A stretch of DNA of 64,000 nucleotides from assembly GCF_900092025.1 (NCBI RefSeq), contig NZ_FLTX01000027.1:62001-126000 (forward strand), read 5' to 3'. Origin of the DNA: Xanthomonas bromi (GTDB taxonomy: Bacteria; Pseudomonadota; Gammaproteobacteria; Xanthomonadales; Xanthomonadaceae). A program made the position numbers and the translations under genes. The notes beneath the pieces are model-generated. The model ran no database searches and had not been told where the DNA came from. It saw only the letters and a program-made list of their open reading frames with translations. Shown piece by piece: positions 7,777 to 18,436 of this stretch. The first letter of the stretch is position 1. Each line of letters starts with the position of its first letter.

Positions 7777-9609
7777 TCACGCGTCCGCCGCAACAAACCC
7801 ACCCGTCTGCCGCGCCCACAGCCGCGCATACAACCCGCCGTGTGCAATCAGTTCCGCATGCGTGCCGGTTTCGACGATGCGTCCGCCGTCCATCACCACC
7901 AGCCGGTCCATGCGCGCGATGGTGGACAGCCGGTGCGCAATCGCGATGACGGTCTTGTTGCCCATCAATGCATCCAGGCTGTCCTGGATCGCCGCTTCCA
8001 CTTCCGAATCCAGCGCCGAGGTGGCTTCATCCAGAATCAGGATCGGCGCGTCCTTCAACAGCACGCGCGCAATGGCGATGCGCTGGCGCTGACCGCCGGA
8101 GAGTTTGACCCCGCGCTCGCCCACATGCGCATCGAAACCGCTGCGGCCTTCGCCATCGATCAGCGTGTCGATGAAACTGTCGGCACGTGCCTTGCGCACG
8201 GCGTCGAGAATCTGCGCGTCGCTGGCCTGCGGCCGGCCGTACAGCAGGTTGTCGCGGATCGAGCGATGCAGCAGCGAGGTGTCCTGCGTCACCAGGCCGA
8301 TCTGCCCGCGCAGGCTTTCCTGGGTGACCTGCGCGATGTCCTGCCCGTCGATCAGGATGCGGCCCTGCTCCAGGTCGTACAACCGCAGCAGCACGTTGAC
8401 CAACGTCGATTTACCCGCACCGGAAGGGCCCACCAGGCCAATCTTTTCGCCCGCGCGTACCTGCAGATCCAGCCCGGCGATCACCCCGCCGCGCTTGCCG
8501 TAATGGAAGTGGATGTGCTCGAACTGCACCTGGCCTTGCCTCACCTGCAGCGACACCGCATGCGGTGCGTCCTGCACCTGCACCGGTTGCGAAATGGTCT
8601 GCATGCCGTCCTGCACGGTGCCGATGTCTTCGAAGATGCCGTTGACCGTCCACATAATCCAGCCGGACATGTTGTGGATGCGAATCACCAAGCCGGTGGC
8701 CAAGGTGATCGCGCCCACACTGATCTGGCCGCGGCTCCACAACCACAGCGACAGCGCGCAAGTGCCAACGATCAAAAAGCCGTTCGCCACCGCGATGGCG
8801 GTATCCATCGCGGTGGTCACGCGCGTCTGTCCGCGATGCTTCACTGCCAGCTCGTCGATGGCATCGCGTACATACGCCTCTTCGCGGCCGGCATGGGCGA
8901 ACAATTTGAGCGTGGAAATATTGGTGTAGCCATCGACGATGCGTCCGGTAGCCTTGGAACGCGCGTCCGATGCGACCCAGGCACGCGCCTTCATGCGCGG
9001 TACGAAGAACGCCATCAACGCGACATACACCACCAGCCACAGCAGCAGCGGCGCCATCAGCCACGGGTCGGCCTGCGCAAACAGCCACAAGGCGCTGCCG
9101 GTGTAGACCACGATGTACCAGAGCGCATCGACCATCTGCACCGCCGATTCGCGCAACGAGGTGCCCGTTTGCATCACGCGGTTGGCGATGCGCCCGGCAA
9201 AATCGTTGTTGAAAAAGCCCAGGCTCTGGCGCACCACGTAGTTGTGCATCAGCCAGCGCGAGCGGTTGCTCAGCCCCGGCACGATCGCCTGATTGACCAG
9301 CAGGTTATGCAACCCGGTGAACAGGGGCCGCGCCACCAGCGTGATCGCCGCCATCCAGATCAGCTCGCCTGCATGGCGACGGAAGAAGTCCGGCCCCGGC
9401 TTGTCGGCCAGCATGTCGACGATGCGGCCGAGGAAGTCGAACATCGCCACTTCCACCAACGCCAGCAGCAGCCCGGCGATCAAGGTGGCCAGCAGAATCG
9501 GCCATAACGGCCGCAGATAATGCAGATAAAAGCGCCACACGCTGCGGGGCGGCATCTCCCGCTCGACGGGCGGGAAGATATCGATCAGGGACTCGAACCA
9601 GCGGAACAT
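7777..9609 (-). CDS. ABC exporter, fused membrane and ATPase domains
   Basis: Encodes 610 residues from the ATG at 9609. Six transmembrane helices fill about residues 30-320, and an ATPase domain follows. Visible ATPase motifs are Walker A GPSGAGKST (about 394), signature LSGGQRQR (about 502), Walker B ILILDEATS (about 520) and the H-loop AIAHRLS (about 553). All catalytic residues are present. The arrangement is that of homodimeric exporters (MsbA-like, or putative lipid/drug exporters). The substrate cannot be read from sequence, and msbA itself usually sits beside lpxK, which is absent here. It is monocistronic between repeat-bearing intergenic regions. Confidence 0.85.
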   Translation of the reverse strand: MFRWFESLIDIFPPVEREMPPRSVWRFYLHYLRPLWPILLATLIAGLLLALVEVAMFDFLGRIVDMLADKPGPDFFRRHAGELIWMAAITLVARPLFTGLHNLLVNQAIVPGLSNRSRWLMHNYVVRQSLGFFNNDFAGRIANRVMQTGTSLRESAVQMVDALWYIVVYTGSALWLFAQADPWLMAPLLLWLVVYVALMAFFVPRMKARAWVASDARSKATGRIVDGYTNISTLKLFAHAGREEAYVRDAIDELAVKHRGQTRVTTAMDTAIAVANGFLIVGTCALSLWLWSRGQISVGAITLATGLVIRIHNMSGWIMWTVNGIFEDIGTVQDGMQTISQPVQVQDAPHAVSLQVRQGQVQFEHIHFHYGKRGGVIAGLDLQVRAGEKIGLVGPSGAGKSTLVNVLLRLYDLEQGRILIDGQDIAQVTQESLRGQIGLVTQDTSLLHRSIRDNLLYGRPQASDAQILDAVRKARADSFIDTLIDGEGRSGFDAHVGERGVKLSGGQRQRIAIARVLLKDAPILILDEATSALDSEVEAAIQDSLDALMGNKTVIAIAHRLSTIARMDRLVVMDGGRIVETGTHAELIAHGGLYARLWARQTGGFVAADA

Positions 9610-9911
9610 TGCGCAGACTTTGGAAAAACCGGGCACTCAGGCTAGCCGATCGCGCGTCAAGCCGCAGTGCGTTAACCCGTACCTGGGCGCGAGTCGCGGT
9701 GTAGGAATCAAGCCGTCAGGCGCGCATGTTGCGCCGCCCGCAGTCCACCGCGCCTTGCGTTCAGCAGCTGCATATAGAGCGGCTGACAACACGTCGCGCG
9801 GTGGCAGGGGCTGTAGACAGGGCGGACACACCGCAGTGTCTGCGCGCCAACTGCCGACTCCGGGGCCGCCCCCACCCTGCCAAACGCGCGCGTCCCCGTT
9901 GTTGGTCGCGC
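9610..9911. other. Gene-free region with dispersed repeat
   Basis: About 300 bp without a supported gene, between two minus-strand genes. It contains the repeat end at 9777. No promoter could be assigned with confidence. Confidence 0.5.
9777..9810. repeat. Dispersed hairpin-repeat end (copy C)
   Basis: GAGCGGCTGACAACACGTCG followed by CGCGGTGG, nearly identical to copy A at 3257 and to the arms of copy B. The second arm is not clear here, so this is probably a decayed or one-ended copy. Confidence 0.6.
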
Positions 9912-10508
9912 TTATTCGCGAATACGCGCAAGCAGCCGGTTGACCTCGACCAGATCGAAGTGGGCCGGATCGAAACGCCCGCCGAGCGTGGCCAGCTCTT
10001 GCACATGCTGCGGGTGGTCCGGGTCGGCGATGATGTGCAGAAACGCCTGGTAGTCGTCGATCCCGCTGCGGCTCTCCGGCGGGCAGGCGTTGGCACCATC
10101 GATGCAACGCGCGACGCGCAGGCCGGCATCCGGCGGCAGGATGGCTTCGACCTGCAGCGTGTGCTCCCAGCCAGCGCCAGCCCCATAGAAATACCCAAAT
10201 TCGCCGAGCTCGCCCACCGCGCTTTCCAGCGCGACCCGCGCGGCATGCTTAAGCCGCGAACGCTCCGGCACATCCAGCCCGGCCTCGCCATAGCGCCCGC
10301 CGCCGAAGTCGAATTCATACGGATGCGCGCCGCTCCAGCCCATTACCGGCTGCAGCACGCGATGCAAGGTGGCCAGCCGTACTGCGCCGGCCACCAGCAC
10401 GCGTCGCCACACCAGCGGCGCACTGCCCGCCAATGCGATCTGCAACTGATAGATCGGCACCAGGACCTGCACCGCCTGCTGGGCGGCTTTCTTTTTTGCC
10501 TTGGTCAT
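9912..10508 (-). CDS. Plasmid pRiA4b ORF-3-like (IS1096 TnpR-like) protein
   Basis: Encodes 198 residues. After a Lys-rich N-terminus (MTKAKKKAAQQ), the pattern VLVPIYQLQIALAGSAPLVWRRVLV, then LHRVLQPVMGWSGAHPYEF and GWEHTLQVEAILP, is diagnostic of the pRiA4b ORF-3 family. The central motif of a conserved Trp-Arg-Arg followed by Leu-His is present. These proteins were first noted on plasmids and in IS1096, but many are chromosomal housekeeping-type genes of unknown function. No recombinase catalytic motif is present. The gene stands alone. Confidence 0.8.
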   Translation of the reverse strand: MTKAKKKAAQQAVQVLVPIYQLQIALAGSAPLVWRRVLVAGAVRLATLHRVLQPVMGWSGAHPYEFDFGGGRYGEAGLDVPERSRLKHAARVALESAVGELGEFGYFYGAGAGWEHTLQVEAILPPDAGLRVARCIDGANACPPESRSGIDDYQAFLHIIADPDHPQHVQELATLGGRFDPAHFDLVEVNRLLARIRE

Positions 10509-10792
10509 GACGACTCGATGACGGATATCGGGCGCCAGTATGGCGTCGGCAGCACGCTCGCCTCAATGCGTCTGCACCGCGACTGCGTGCAGGACGCGGC
10601 GCGGACATCGTTTCGCCAGCCAGGTGCGTTCATCCGCAGCGTAGAGCGCGCGGCGCTGCACAGTCCCACGCCAACCTGCAGCTGCCAATGCGCAGCCTTC
10701 AGGCCTCATCGCTGCCGATCGATAATCAACAGGCAGGAATGCATTCTCGCCAGCGACGCCGCTGCTGTGCCATCGCAAGCAGCGACAAGCGT

Positions 10793-12058
10793 TCAGCGCT
10801 GTTGCAGGCTCGGCACCGCATCGCCCACGTTGGCGTGGCGACGCATGATCCAGTTGAACAGCGGCGTGGCCATCAGCGTGGACAGGATCGCCATCAGCAC
10901 CAACACCGAGAACAGGCCTTGTTCGATCACCTCGGCCTGCAAGCCGATGTTGATGATGATGAGCTCCATCAACCCGCGTGCATTCATCAGCGCGCCGATC
11001 GCCATCGCGTCGCGGTTGTTCTCGCCGGTGGCACGCGCTGCGGCCCAGCAGGCCACGCCCTTGCCGATGAACGATGCGGCCAGGATGGCCACGCCGGACA
11101 GCATGATCTGCGGCTGCAGCAATACGCTGAGCTGGGTTTTCAAGCCCGAATAGGTGAAGAACAACGGCAGCAGCAACACCACCACAAACGGCTGCATCAT
11201 TTCGCGCAGCTTTTCGGTCAATGCGCCTCGGGGCAGGCAGACACCGAGCAGGAAACCGCCGAACACCGCATGGATACCGATCGCATCCATTGCCCAGGCA
11301 CTGAGGCAGAACAACATCAGCACCACCGCCAGCACGCTGTTGCTGAGCGGCTGGCCCGGCACCACGTGATCGGCCAGGCGTTTGAGCAGATGCCGACCAA
11401 CGAAAATCATGAAGACTGCATAGCCAACGCCGCCGCCAATGGACAGGTAAGCACTGCCCCAACTGCCACCGAAACTGGCCAAGACCACGGCCAGGATGCA
11501 CCACGCCGCGGCATCGTCGAACGCACCAGCGGTCAGCGCCAATGTGCCCAATGGGCTATTGGTCAGGCCACGCTCGTGGATGATGCGCGCCAGCATCGGG
11601 AAGGCGGTGATCGCAATCGCCGCGCCCAGGAATAGCGAGGCTTCCATCAGCTTGGCTTTTTGCGAGAACAGGCCTTCCACGTTGATCAACCATGGGCACA
11701 TGGCGAACGCCAGTGCGAACGGCACCGCGATACCGGCCAGCGACACGCTCATCGCGCTGCGATAGCGCGCGCGAAAGTGGTCGCTGCGAAAATCGGTACC
11801 GACCAGGAACATGTACATGCCCACCCCGAACTGCGCGAACACGTACAGCACGTCCATGGTCTGCTTGGGGAACACCGCCGCCTGCGCGCCCGGGGCCAGC
11901 AAGCCGAACAACGATGGTCCCAACATCACGCCGGCAATCATTTCGCCCACCACCTGCGGTTGCCCAAGGCGCTTGGCCAGCATGCCGACCAATCTACAGA
12001 CCAGCAGGATCGCTGCGGCCTGCAGAAAAAAATACACCGACATCTGCGCAGTGGTCAT
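10793..12058 (-). CDS. Cation:proton antiporter (CPA2 family)
   Basis: About 421 residues from the ATG at 12058; an in-frame ATG at 12094 is an alternative and neither has a clean ribosome binding site. The protein has about 12 hydrophobic helices. Hallmarks are GEMIAGVMLGPSLFG near the N-terminus, ALTAGAFDDAAAWCILAV (paired acidic residues of the ion-binding core) and GIHAVFGGFLLGVCLPRG. It lacks the C-terminal RCK/TrkA-N regulatory domain of KefB/KefC, so it resembles short Na+/H+ or K+/H+ exchangers. It acts at the inner membrane. The ion preference is not inferable. Confidence 0.83.
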   Translation of the reverse strand: MTTAQMSVYFFLQAAAILLVCRLVGMLAKRLGQPQVVGEMIAGVMLGPSLFGLLAPGAQAAVFPKQTMDVLYVFAQFGVGMYMFLVGTDFRSDHFRARYRSAMSVSLAGIAVPFALAFAMCPWLINVEGLFSQKAKLMEASLFLGAAIAITAFPMLARIIHERGLTNSPLGTLALTAGAFDDAAAWCILAVVLASFGGSWGSAYLSIGGGVGYAVFMIFVGRHLLKRLADHVVPGQPLSNSVLAVVLMLFCLSAWAMDAIGIHAVFGGFLLGVCLPRGALTEKLREMMQPFVVVLLLPLFFTYSGLKTQLSVLLQPQIMLSGVAILAASFIGKGVACWAAARATGENNRDAMAIGALMNARGLMELIIINIGLQAEVIEQGLFSVLVLMAILSTLMATPLFNWIMRRHANVGDAVPSLQQR

Positions 12059-12254
12059 GTGTGCGGGGACATTCCTGAGAAGTGCGCGGATCATAGCGGC
12101 CCGCGCCGTCGGAAGGTAGCCGCTTTGCCGCCATGCGCGGCTGTTGCAGCATCGGCAGGCCAATTCAGCCGTTCTGGATCGACACGGCACTTCTCATTGA
12201 TTTCCGGGAAGCGCGCAGCGCAGCAGATGCGCTGGCGCCGCCGTCAGACGCGTG

Positions 12255-13847
12255 TCATTGCGAAGGAGATGCCGCCGGCACCGGCGTCAACAGCAGATCC
12301 TGGAAATCGAAACTGAAATCGGTCAGTGGCGAGATCGGCTCCATCCGCATCTCGCGCACTGCGCCATCGGGCGTCAGCGAGAAATTGACGAAGGCATCGG
12401 CATTCAAGGAGCGGTCGTCCCAGCGCACGATGAAGCTGTCGTGCTGCCAGTGCTCCAGCGTGCCGATCAGTTGTGCGGTCTTGGCAAACTGCAGGCGCAG
12501 CCGATCGCCGTCCTGGCGAATCACCACATCGCCGTACCACGGGTCGCGATAGGTGGCCGCATAACTGCGCAGCGGCAGCGAGGGCGTCGAGCGTGCGGCG
12601 CGCGCGTCCTGATGCTTCTTCCAGCTGGCGTCCGCGTCGCTGTCGGCCTTGCCCACCAGCTTGGCGTAGGCGGCGGTCCAATCGGTCGGCGGCACCTGCA
12701 AGAACGCATCCAGCACCTGGAAGGTCACTGCGTTGAACGCGGCGCCCACTTCCTGATTGGTCAACACCACCACGCCCAGTTTCTGATCCGGCAACAACGT
12801 CAGCCGCGACACCATGCCGGGCCAGCCGCCGGTGTGCCAGACCATGCGATGGCCACGGTAATCGCTCAGGCTCCAGCCCTCACCATAACCGGCGAAGTTC
12901 GGCCGCGCCGCGGCAAGCTCGGGCACTTGCACCTCGCCGATCGGGATCGGGGTGATCATCGACCACATTTCCTGCTGCCGCTTGGCGCTAAACAAGGGTT
13001 TGCCATCGGGCAGGACGCCGCCGGCCAGTTGCACATTCATCCATCGCGCCATGTCGTGCACGCTGGAATAGATGCCGCCGGCACCGGAGTTGTTGGACCA
13101 GGTCAGTGGCGCGACCGTGCGCAAGTCGGTGAAGTCGTACTTGGCATGTCCCACCGCAGCGTTATCGCCGGGTTGCAGGTGGTCGGCATTGAAACGCGTG
13201 CCGCGCATGCCCACCGGGCCGAAGATGCGTTGCTGCAGAAACGCCGCGTAGCTCTGTCCGGACACTTGCTCGATCACCTTCTGGGCGACCGCATAGAGAA
13301 TGTTGTCGTACGCATAGCGGTCGCGGAAACCACCCTTCAGCGGCACCTTGGCCAGGCGCTGCACGACTTCTTCGGTGGTGTAGCTGGTGCTGGGCCAGAA
13401 CAACAGATCGCCCGCGCCCAGACTCAGGCCGCTGCGGTGCGCCAGCAAATCGCGCACGCGCATCTCACCGCTCACATACGGGTCGGACATGCGAAACCAC
13501 GGCAAATGGTCGATGACCTTGTCGTCGAGCGAGAGCTTGCCTTCGTCGGCCAGCATCGACAGCGATGCCGCAGTGAAGGCCTTGGTATTGGACGCAATCG
13601 CAAATAACGTGTCGGCCTGCACCGGCGCGGGCTTGCCGGTCTCGCGCACGCCGTAGCCGCGCTCCAGCACGATCTGGCCATCCTTGACGATGGCCACCGC
13701 AATGCCGGGCACATCGAACTGTTTGCGCACGCGTTCCATCTGCGCATCGAACTGCTGCATGCCGGCGGGAAGGTCGGCCGCGTGCGTTGTCGTCACCAAG
13801 CTTGCCACCATCAGCACGCCCCCACTCAGCCATCGGTTCAAGGTCAC
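12255..13847 (-). CDS. Class C beta-lactamase-fold serine hydrolase, exported
   Basis: 530 residues from a GTG at 13847, chosen because GAGG lies 8 bases upstream and a signal peptide ending THAA follows at once. Catalytic motifs are S86-N-T-K89, Y180-D-N182 and H338-T-G-G341, the set of the AmpC/EstB/DD-peptidase superfamily. A beta-barrel-like C-terminal domain (about 430-520) follows the catalytic domain, a pattern seen in DUF3471-type beta-lactamase-related hydrolases. It might be an esterase or peptidase rather than a true beta-lactamase. It begins 10 bases after rraA ends, so the two are probably co-transcribed. Confidence 0.85.
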   Translation of the reverse strand: MTLNRWLSGGVLMVASLVTTTHAADLPAGMQQFDAQMERVRKQFDVPGIAVAIVKDGQIVLERGYGVRETGKPAPVQADTLFAIASNTKAFTAASLSMLADEGKLSLDDKVIDHLPWFRMSDPYVSGEMRVRDLLAHRSGLSLGAGDLLFWPSTSYTTEEVVQRLAKVPLKGGFRDRYAYDNILYAVAQKVIEQVSGQSYAAFLQQRIFGPVGMRGTRFNADHLQPGDNAAVGHAKYDFTDLRTVAPLTWSNNSGAGGIYSSVHDMARWMNVQLAGGVLPDGKPLFSAKRQQEMWSMITPIPIGEVQVPELAAARPNFAGYGEGWSLSDYRGHRMVWHTGGWPGMVSRLTLLPDQKLGVVVLTNQEVGAAFNAVTFQVLDAFLQVPPTDWTAAYAKLVGKADSDADASWKKHQDARAARSTPSLPLRSYAATYRDPWYGDVVIRQDGDRLRLQFAKTAQLIGTLEHWQHDSFIVRWDDRSLNADAFVNFSLTPDGAVREMRMEPISPLTDFSFDFQDLLLTPVPAASPSQ

Positions 13848-13857
13848 TGCATCAGCC

Positions 13858-14825
<968 letters not shown>

Positions 14826-15659
14826 ATGACCGATCTGTTCGCATCTGCCCCACCCGCCCTCGACGGCATCCATATCGGCATCGGTGGCTGGGTCTATGCA
14901 CCGTGGCGTGCAGGCATGTTCTATCCGGAAGGGCTGGTGCAGCGGCGCGAGCTGGAATATGCAAGCCGCCATGTCACCGCCATCGAGATCAATGGCACCT
15001 ACTACGGCACGCAAAAGCCGACGACCTACGCAAAGTGGCGCGATGAGGTGCCGCCCGGATTCGTGTTTTCGGCCAAGGCTCCGCGCCGCATCACCCAGTC
15101 GCGCAAGCTGGGCGGCACCAAGGCGCAGGTGGAGGACTTCATCGGCGGCATTGTCGAGCTCGGCGACACCCTGGGGCCACTGGTATGGCAGTTCGAACAA
15201 GGGCACCGGTTGCAGACCGACGACCTGGACGCGTTTCTCTCGTTGCTGCCCAAACGTGCAGGCACGCGTGCGCTGCGCCATGTGCTGGAAATCCGCGACC
15301 ACGATGCGGTAGATGCGTCGCTACTGACCCTGGTGCGTCGCCATGGCGTGGCCACGGTGTTCACCGACTCGGACGAGCATCCTTCGTTTGCGGATCTGTC
15401 CACCGATTTTGTCTACGCGCGCCTGATGCGTAGCCAGGCGCGCCTGCACGCGGGGTATCCGGCACCGGCATTGGCGCACTGGGCTGAGCGCATCCAGGCC
15501 TGGAGACGCGGCGACGACCCGGCCGATCTGCCGCATGTGGATGCGTCGACAGCGCCGGCACGTCAGCCACGCGAGGTCTTCGTGTTTTTCATCAGTGCGG
15601 CGAAAGAGCGCAATCCGGCGGCGGCGATGGCGTTGTTGAAAGACCTGTCGGCGCGTTAG
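14826..15659 (+). CDS. DUF72 family protein (YecE-like)
   Basis: 277 residues. The TIM-barrel DUF72 family is recognised by the opening HIGIGGWVYAPWRAGMFYP, the block YASRHVTAIEINGTYYG, and KAPRRITQSRKL, with the C-terminal REVFVFFISAAKERNPAAA. The ATG at 14826 is chosen because it lies just ahead of the first strand; an upstream in-frame ATG would add unrelated residues. Function is unknown, though structural relatives suggest a nuclease- or phosphatase-like barrel. It stands alone. Confidence 0.85.
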   Translation: MTDLFASAPPALDGIHIGIGGWVYAPWRAGMFYPEGLVQRRELEYASRHVTAIEINGTYYGTQKPTTYAKWRDEVPPGFVFSAKAPRRITQSRKLGGTKAQVEDFIGGIVELGDTLGPLVWQFEQGHRLQTDDLDAFLSLLPKRAGTRALRHVLEIRDHDAVDASLLTLVRRHGVATVFTDSDEHPSFADLSTDFVYARLMRSQARLHAGYPAPALAHWAERIQAWRRGDDPADLPHVDASTAPARQPREVFVFFISAAKERNPAAAMALLKDLSAR

Positions 15660-16063
15660 CGCGGCTAGCAAACCGATTACGCAGTGCAGACGGCGTGGCC
15701 GGCGCTCGGCGCGGCACGTACCGCTCGCACACGCCGGTGCTGGGTGCGACATCCACACCCACCTGATGACTGCTCGCCAGGGTTGGTGGCCGCTCTTGGT
15801 CCGCGCATGATGTGCAATCCGCGATGAGTGATGCGGCAATGTTTGGGGGCAGCGTTGATCGCCGAGGTGAGGCGATCGATCGCGGCGTGATGTGCTGAGC
15901 CGCTCGTCGAATATCTTGCCGTGATGCGGGTTGACCGATGGCTGGCGACCGGTCGCGCGATGACTGCTCAGCTGTCACGTTGGCCATGCCTTTAACCTGC
16001 CTCTACGCCCCAACTTCGCTTCCTTCGCAGCGCCGATCAGGCAGTTTTCGGCGACAATGTCGC
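15660..16063. other. 404-bp gene-free region
   Basis: Between two plus-strand genes. No supported gene, clear hairpin or repeat copy was found. Confidence 0.4.
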
Positions 16064-17011
16064 ATGCCCACGACCGACCTGCGCAAGGCGCAACTGCAAA
16101 TCCATTTCTGCGTGCTGCTTTGGGGCATCACCGCGATCCTGGGCAAGCTGATCACGCTGCAGGCGTTGCCGCTGGTGTGGTGGCGCATGTTGATCGTGGT
16201 GGTGGCGCTGGCCTTGTGGCCGCGCGTGTGGCGCGGGCTGCGCGGCGTATCCGGACGTGTGTTGCTCGGCTATTGCGGCATCGGCGCGCTGGTTGCCTTG
16301 CACTGGCTCACCTTCTACGGCGCGATCAAGCTGGCCAATGCATCGGTGGCGGCGACCTGTATCGCACTGGCGCCGGTGTTCACGGCGGTGATCGAGCCGT
16401 GGGTAACGCAACGCCCGTTCCGTCCGCGCGAACTGCTGTTCGGGCTGGCCGTGTTACCCGGCGTGGCGCTCGTGGTCGGCGGGGTGCCGGACGGCATGCG
16501 CGCCGGCGTGGTGGTGGGCGCGATTTCGGCGGTCTTCGTCGGGTTATTCGGCTCGCTCAACAAACGCATGGTGGCGCATGCCGACCCACTCACCGTCACC
16601 GCGCTGGAACTGGGCGCCGGCACGCTCACCTTGACGCTGCTCGCACCGGCGCTGCCGCTGCTATTGCCGGCCTTGCATGGCGATCTACTGGTCGTGCCCA
16701 GCCTGCACGACGGCGTGTTGCTGCTGGCGTTATCGCTGGCCTGCACCCTACTGCCGTTTGCGCTGGCGCTGGTGGCGCTGCGCCATCTCAGCGCCTATTC
16801 GGTGCAATTGGTGACCAATCTCGAACCGGTCTACGCCATCGTGCTGGCGATCGCGCTGCTGGGCGAACAACGCGAACTCACCCTGCAGTTCTATCTCGGC
16901 GTGGCGATCATTCTCGGCGCGGTCTTCCTGCATCCCGTATTGGAGCGTCGGCGCAAGGTGGTCCACCCGGAACTGCTGGGCACCGCCGAGGCGAAGAATA
17001 TTGTCGACTGA
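16064..17011 (+). CDS. EamA/DMT-family transporter
   Basis: 315 residues with ten predicted helices in two EamA repeats (about 10-140 and 150-290). Landmarks are FCVLLWGITAILGKLI, LPLVWWRMLIVV, LHWLTFYGAIKLANASVA and VTNLEPVYAIVLAIALLGE, the last typical of the family's final helices. It probably exports a metabolite or amino-acid-like solute across the inner membrane. Unlike the DMT gene at 1261-2149, this one is intact. It is convergent with the broken cyclase on the other strand. Confidence 0.85.
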   Translation: MPTTDLRKAQLQIHFCVLLWGITAILGKLITLQALPLVWWRMLIVVVALALWPRVWRGLRGVSGRVLLGYCGIGALVALHWLTFYGAIKLANASVAATCIALAPVFTAVIEPWVTQRPFRPRELLFGLAVLPGVALVVGGVPDGMRAGVVVGAISAVFVGLFGSLNKRMVAHADPLTVTALELGAGTLTLTLLAPALPLLLPALHGDLLVVPSLHDGVLLLALSLACTLLPFALALVALRHLSAYSVQLVTNLEPVYAIVLAIALLGEQRELTLQFYLGVAIILGAVFLHPVLERRRKVVHPELLGTAEAKNIVD

Positions 17012-18252
17012 GTTGCGCAGCGCAACTGCGGCAGGTCGCGCGGTTGCCAGGTCGGCGTCATCGGCAAGCGTCCAAACGCAGGCAATACGCGAACCGACTC
17101 CAACACCACCACCTGATCGCGCCCGCCACGCTTGGCCGCATACAAGGCCTGGTCGGCGCGCTTGATCACCGCCTCCACGGCTTCATGCGGGTGCAAGGCA
17201 GCCACGCCGATGCTCACGGTCACCGGTAGCGCGATCGTCATCGCTGCCACGCTTTGGCGCAGGTATTCGCACTGCACGCGCGCGCAGCAGATCCGCATTG
17301 GACAGCAGCAACACGAACTCTTCGCCGCCATAGCGGGCGATGGTGCCGGTACCGCCGACATGCGCGCGCAACAACGTGGAGAGCTCGCGCAGCACCACAT
17401 CGCCCTGATCGTGCCCATGCACATCGTTGACGGTCTTGAACTGGTCCACGTCCAGCAGCGCCACCGACAGCGGCTGGCGCGCAGCGCGGGTCTGCTCGGT
17501 GGCCGCCGCCAAGGCCGCCGCAAACGCACGTCGATTGGGCAGACCGGTCAGCGGGTCGGTGCGGGTCTGTTCGACCAGGTCGGCGTTCAACGCATCCATC
17601 GCCGCGTAATAGCCGGCCATCTGCTGCTCGTACCAATCGCGCTCGTGCAATTGCTGGCGCAGCTGCTTGCCTGCCAGGCGCAGCTCAAACAAGTGCTAGG
17701 CCTGCCGCGATAATGCCTGCAGCGCCTGGCGCTGATCCTCGCGCAGATGCGCCGGGGTCTGATCGAACACGCACAGCGACCCCAACGCCATGCCCTGGCT
17801 GCTCACCAGCGGGCGCCGGCGTAGAAGCGCACCCCGCCGCTGCCGATCACCATCGGGTTGTCGTGGAAGCGCGGGTCCAACAAGGTGTCGTCCACCATCA
17901 GCACTTCGTCCGGACGCAGGATCGCGTGCGCACAGAACGAAATATCGCGTGGCGCTTCGCTGCGCGGTGCACCGTACGCAGACTTGAACCACTGGCGATC
18001 TTCGTCCACCAACACCACGGCTGCCATCTGCGTCTCGCACAGCGTGGAGGCGATCATGGTCAGGTCGTCGAACGCACGTTCGGCCGGCGAATCCAGCACG
18101 TCGTATTGGCGCAGCGCGGCCAGCCGCTCGGCCTCGTTGCTCGGCAATTCCGGTTTGATCACTGCCGCCCCCCGCTGGCTGTTATCGTCGAAAGTATGCA
18201 GGAGCCCAGGAAGCGCGACCATCGGGAAGCGCCCCACGCCGCAAGCCCCCAC
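17012..18252 (-). pseudogene. GAF-GGDEF diguanylate cyclase, multiply disrupted
   Basis: Pieces in different frames add up to a cytoplasmic GAF-GGDEF sensor of about 400 residues. The GAF part runs from NEAERLAALRQYDVLDSPAE to GGVRFYAGA, then shifts frame at a G/C run near 17811 and continues as GMALGSLCVFDQTPAHLRED. An in-frame TAG at 17696-17698 interrupts the linker just before HLFELRLAGKQLRQQL. The GGDEF part has TDPLTGLPNRRAF and RYGGEEF (active-site form). A third lesion in a CG-repeat near 17276-17286 moves the end (VTVSIGVAALHPHEA) into another frame. Three independent lesions including a nonsense codon argue for true decay. Confidence 0.85.
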
Positions 18253-18436
18253 GCGTACCGTTCAGGCCGACGTCGGCCGTGTCGGCGCGGCCACACCCCT
18301 GGCATCCAGCAGCTGGCGAGCAGTCTCCAGATAAGGCACCCAGGCCACAGAGAACTGCAGTGTGCGACTGATGCGCATGCTGCCGAACACCGGCTGCGCT
18401 CGCCTCACAACACTGCAGTCGGCCCAGCAGAGGCGC

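Noticed and set aside
12255-13847. A true AmpC-type antibiotic-resistance beta-lactamase
   Set aside because: It has the superfamily motifs but also an extra C-terminal domain, and it pairs with rraA rather than an ampR regulator; a general serine hydrolase is the safer call.
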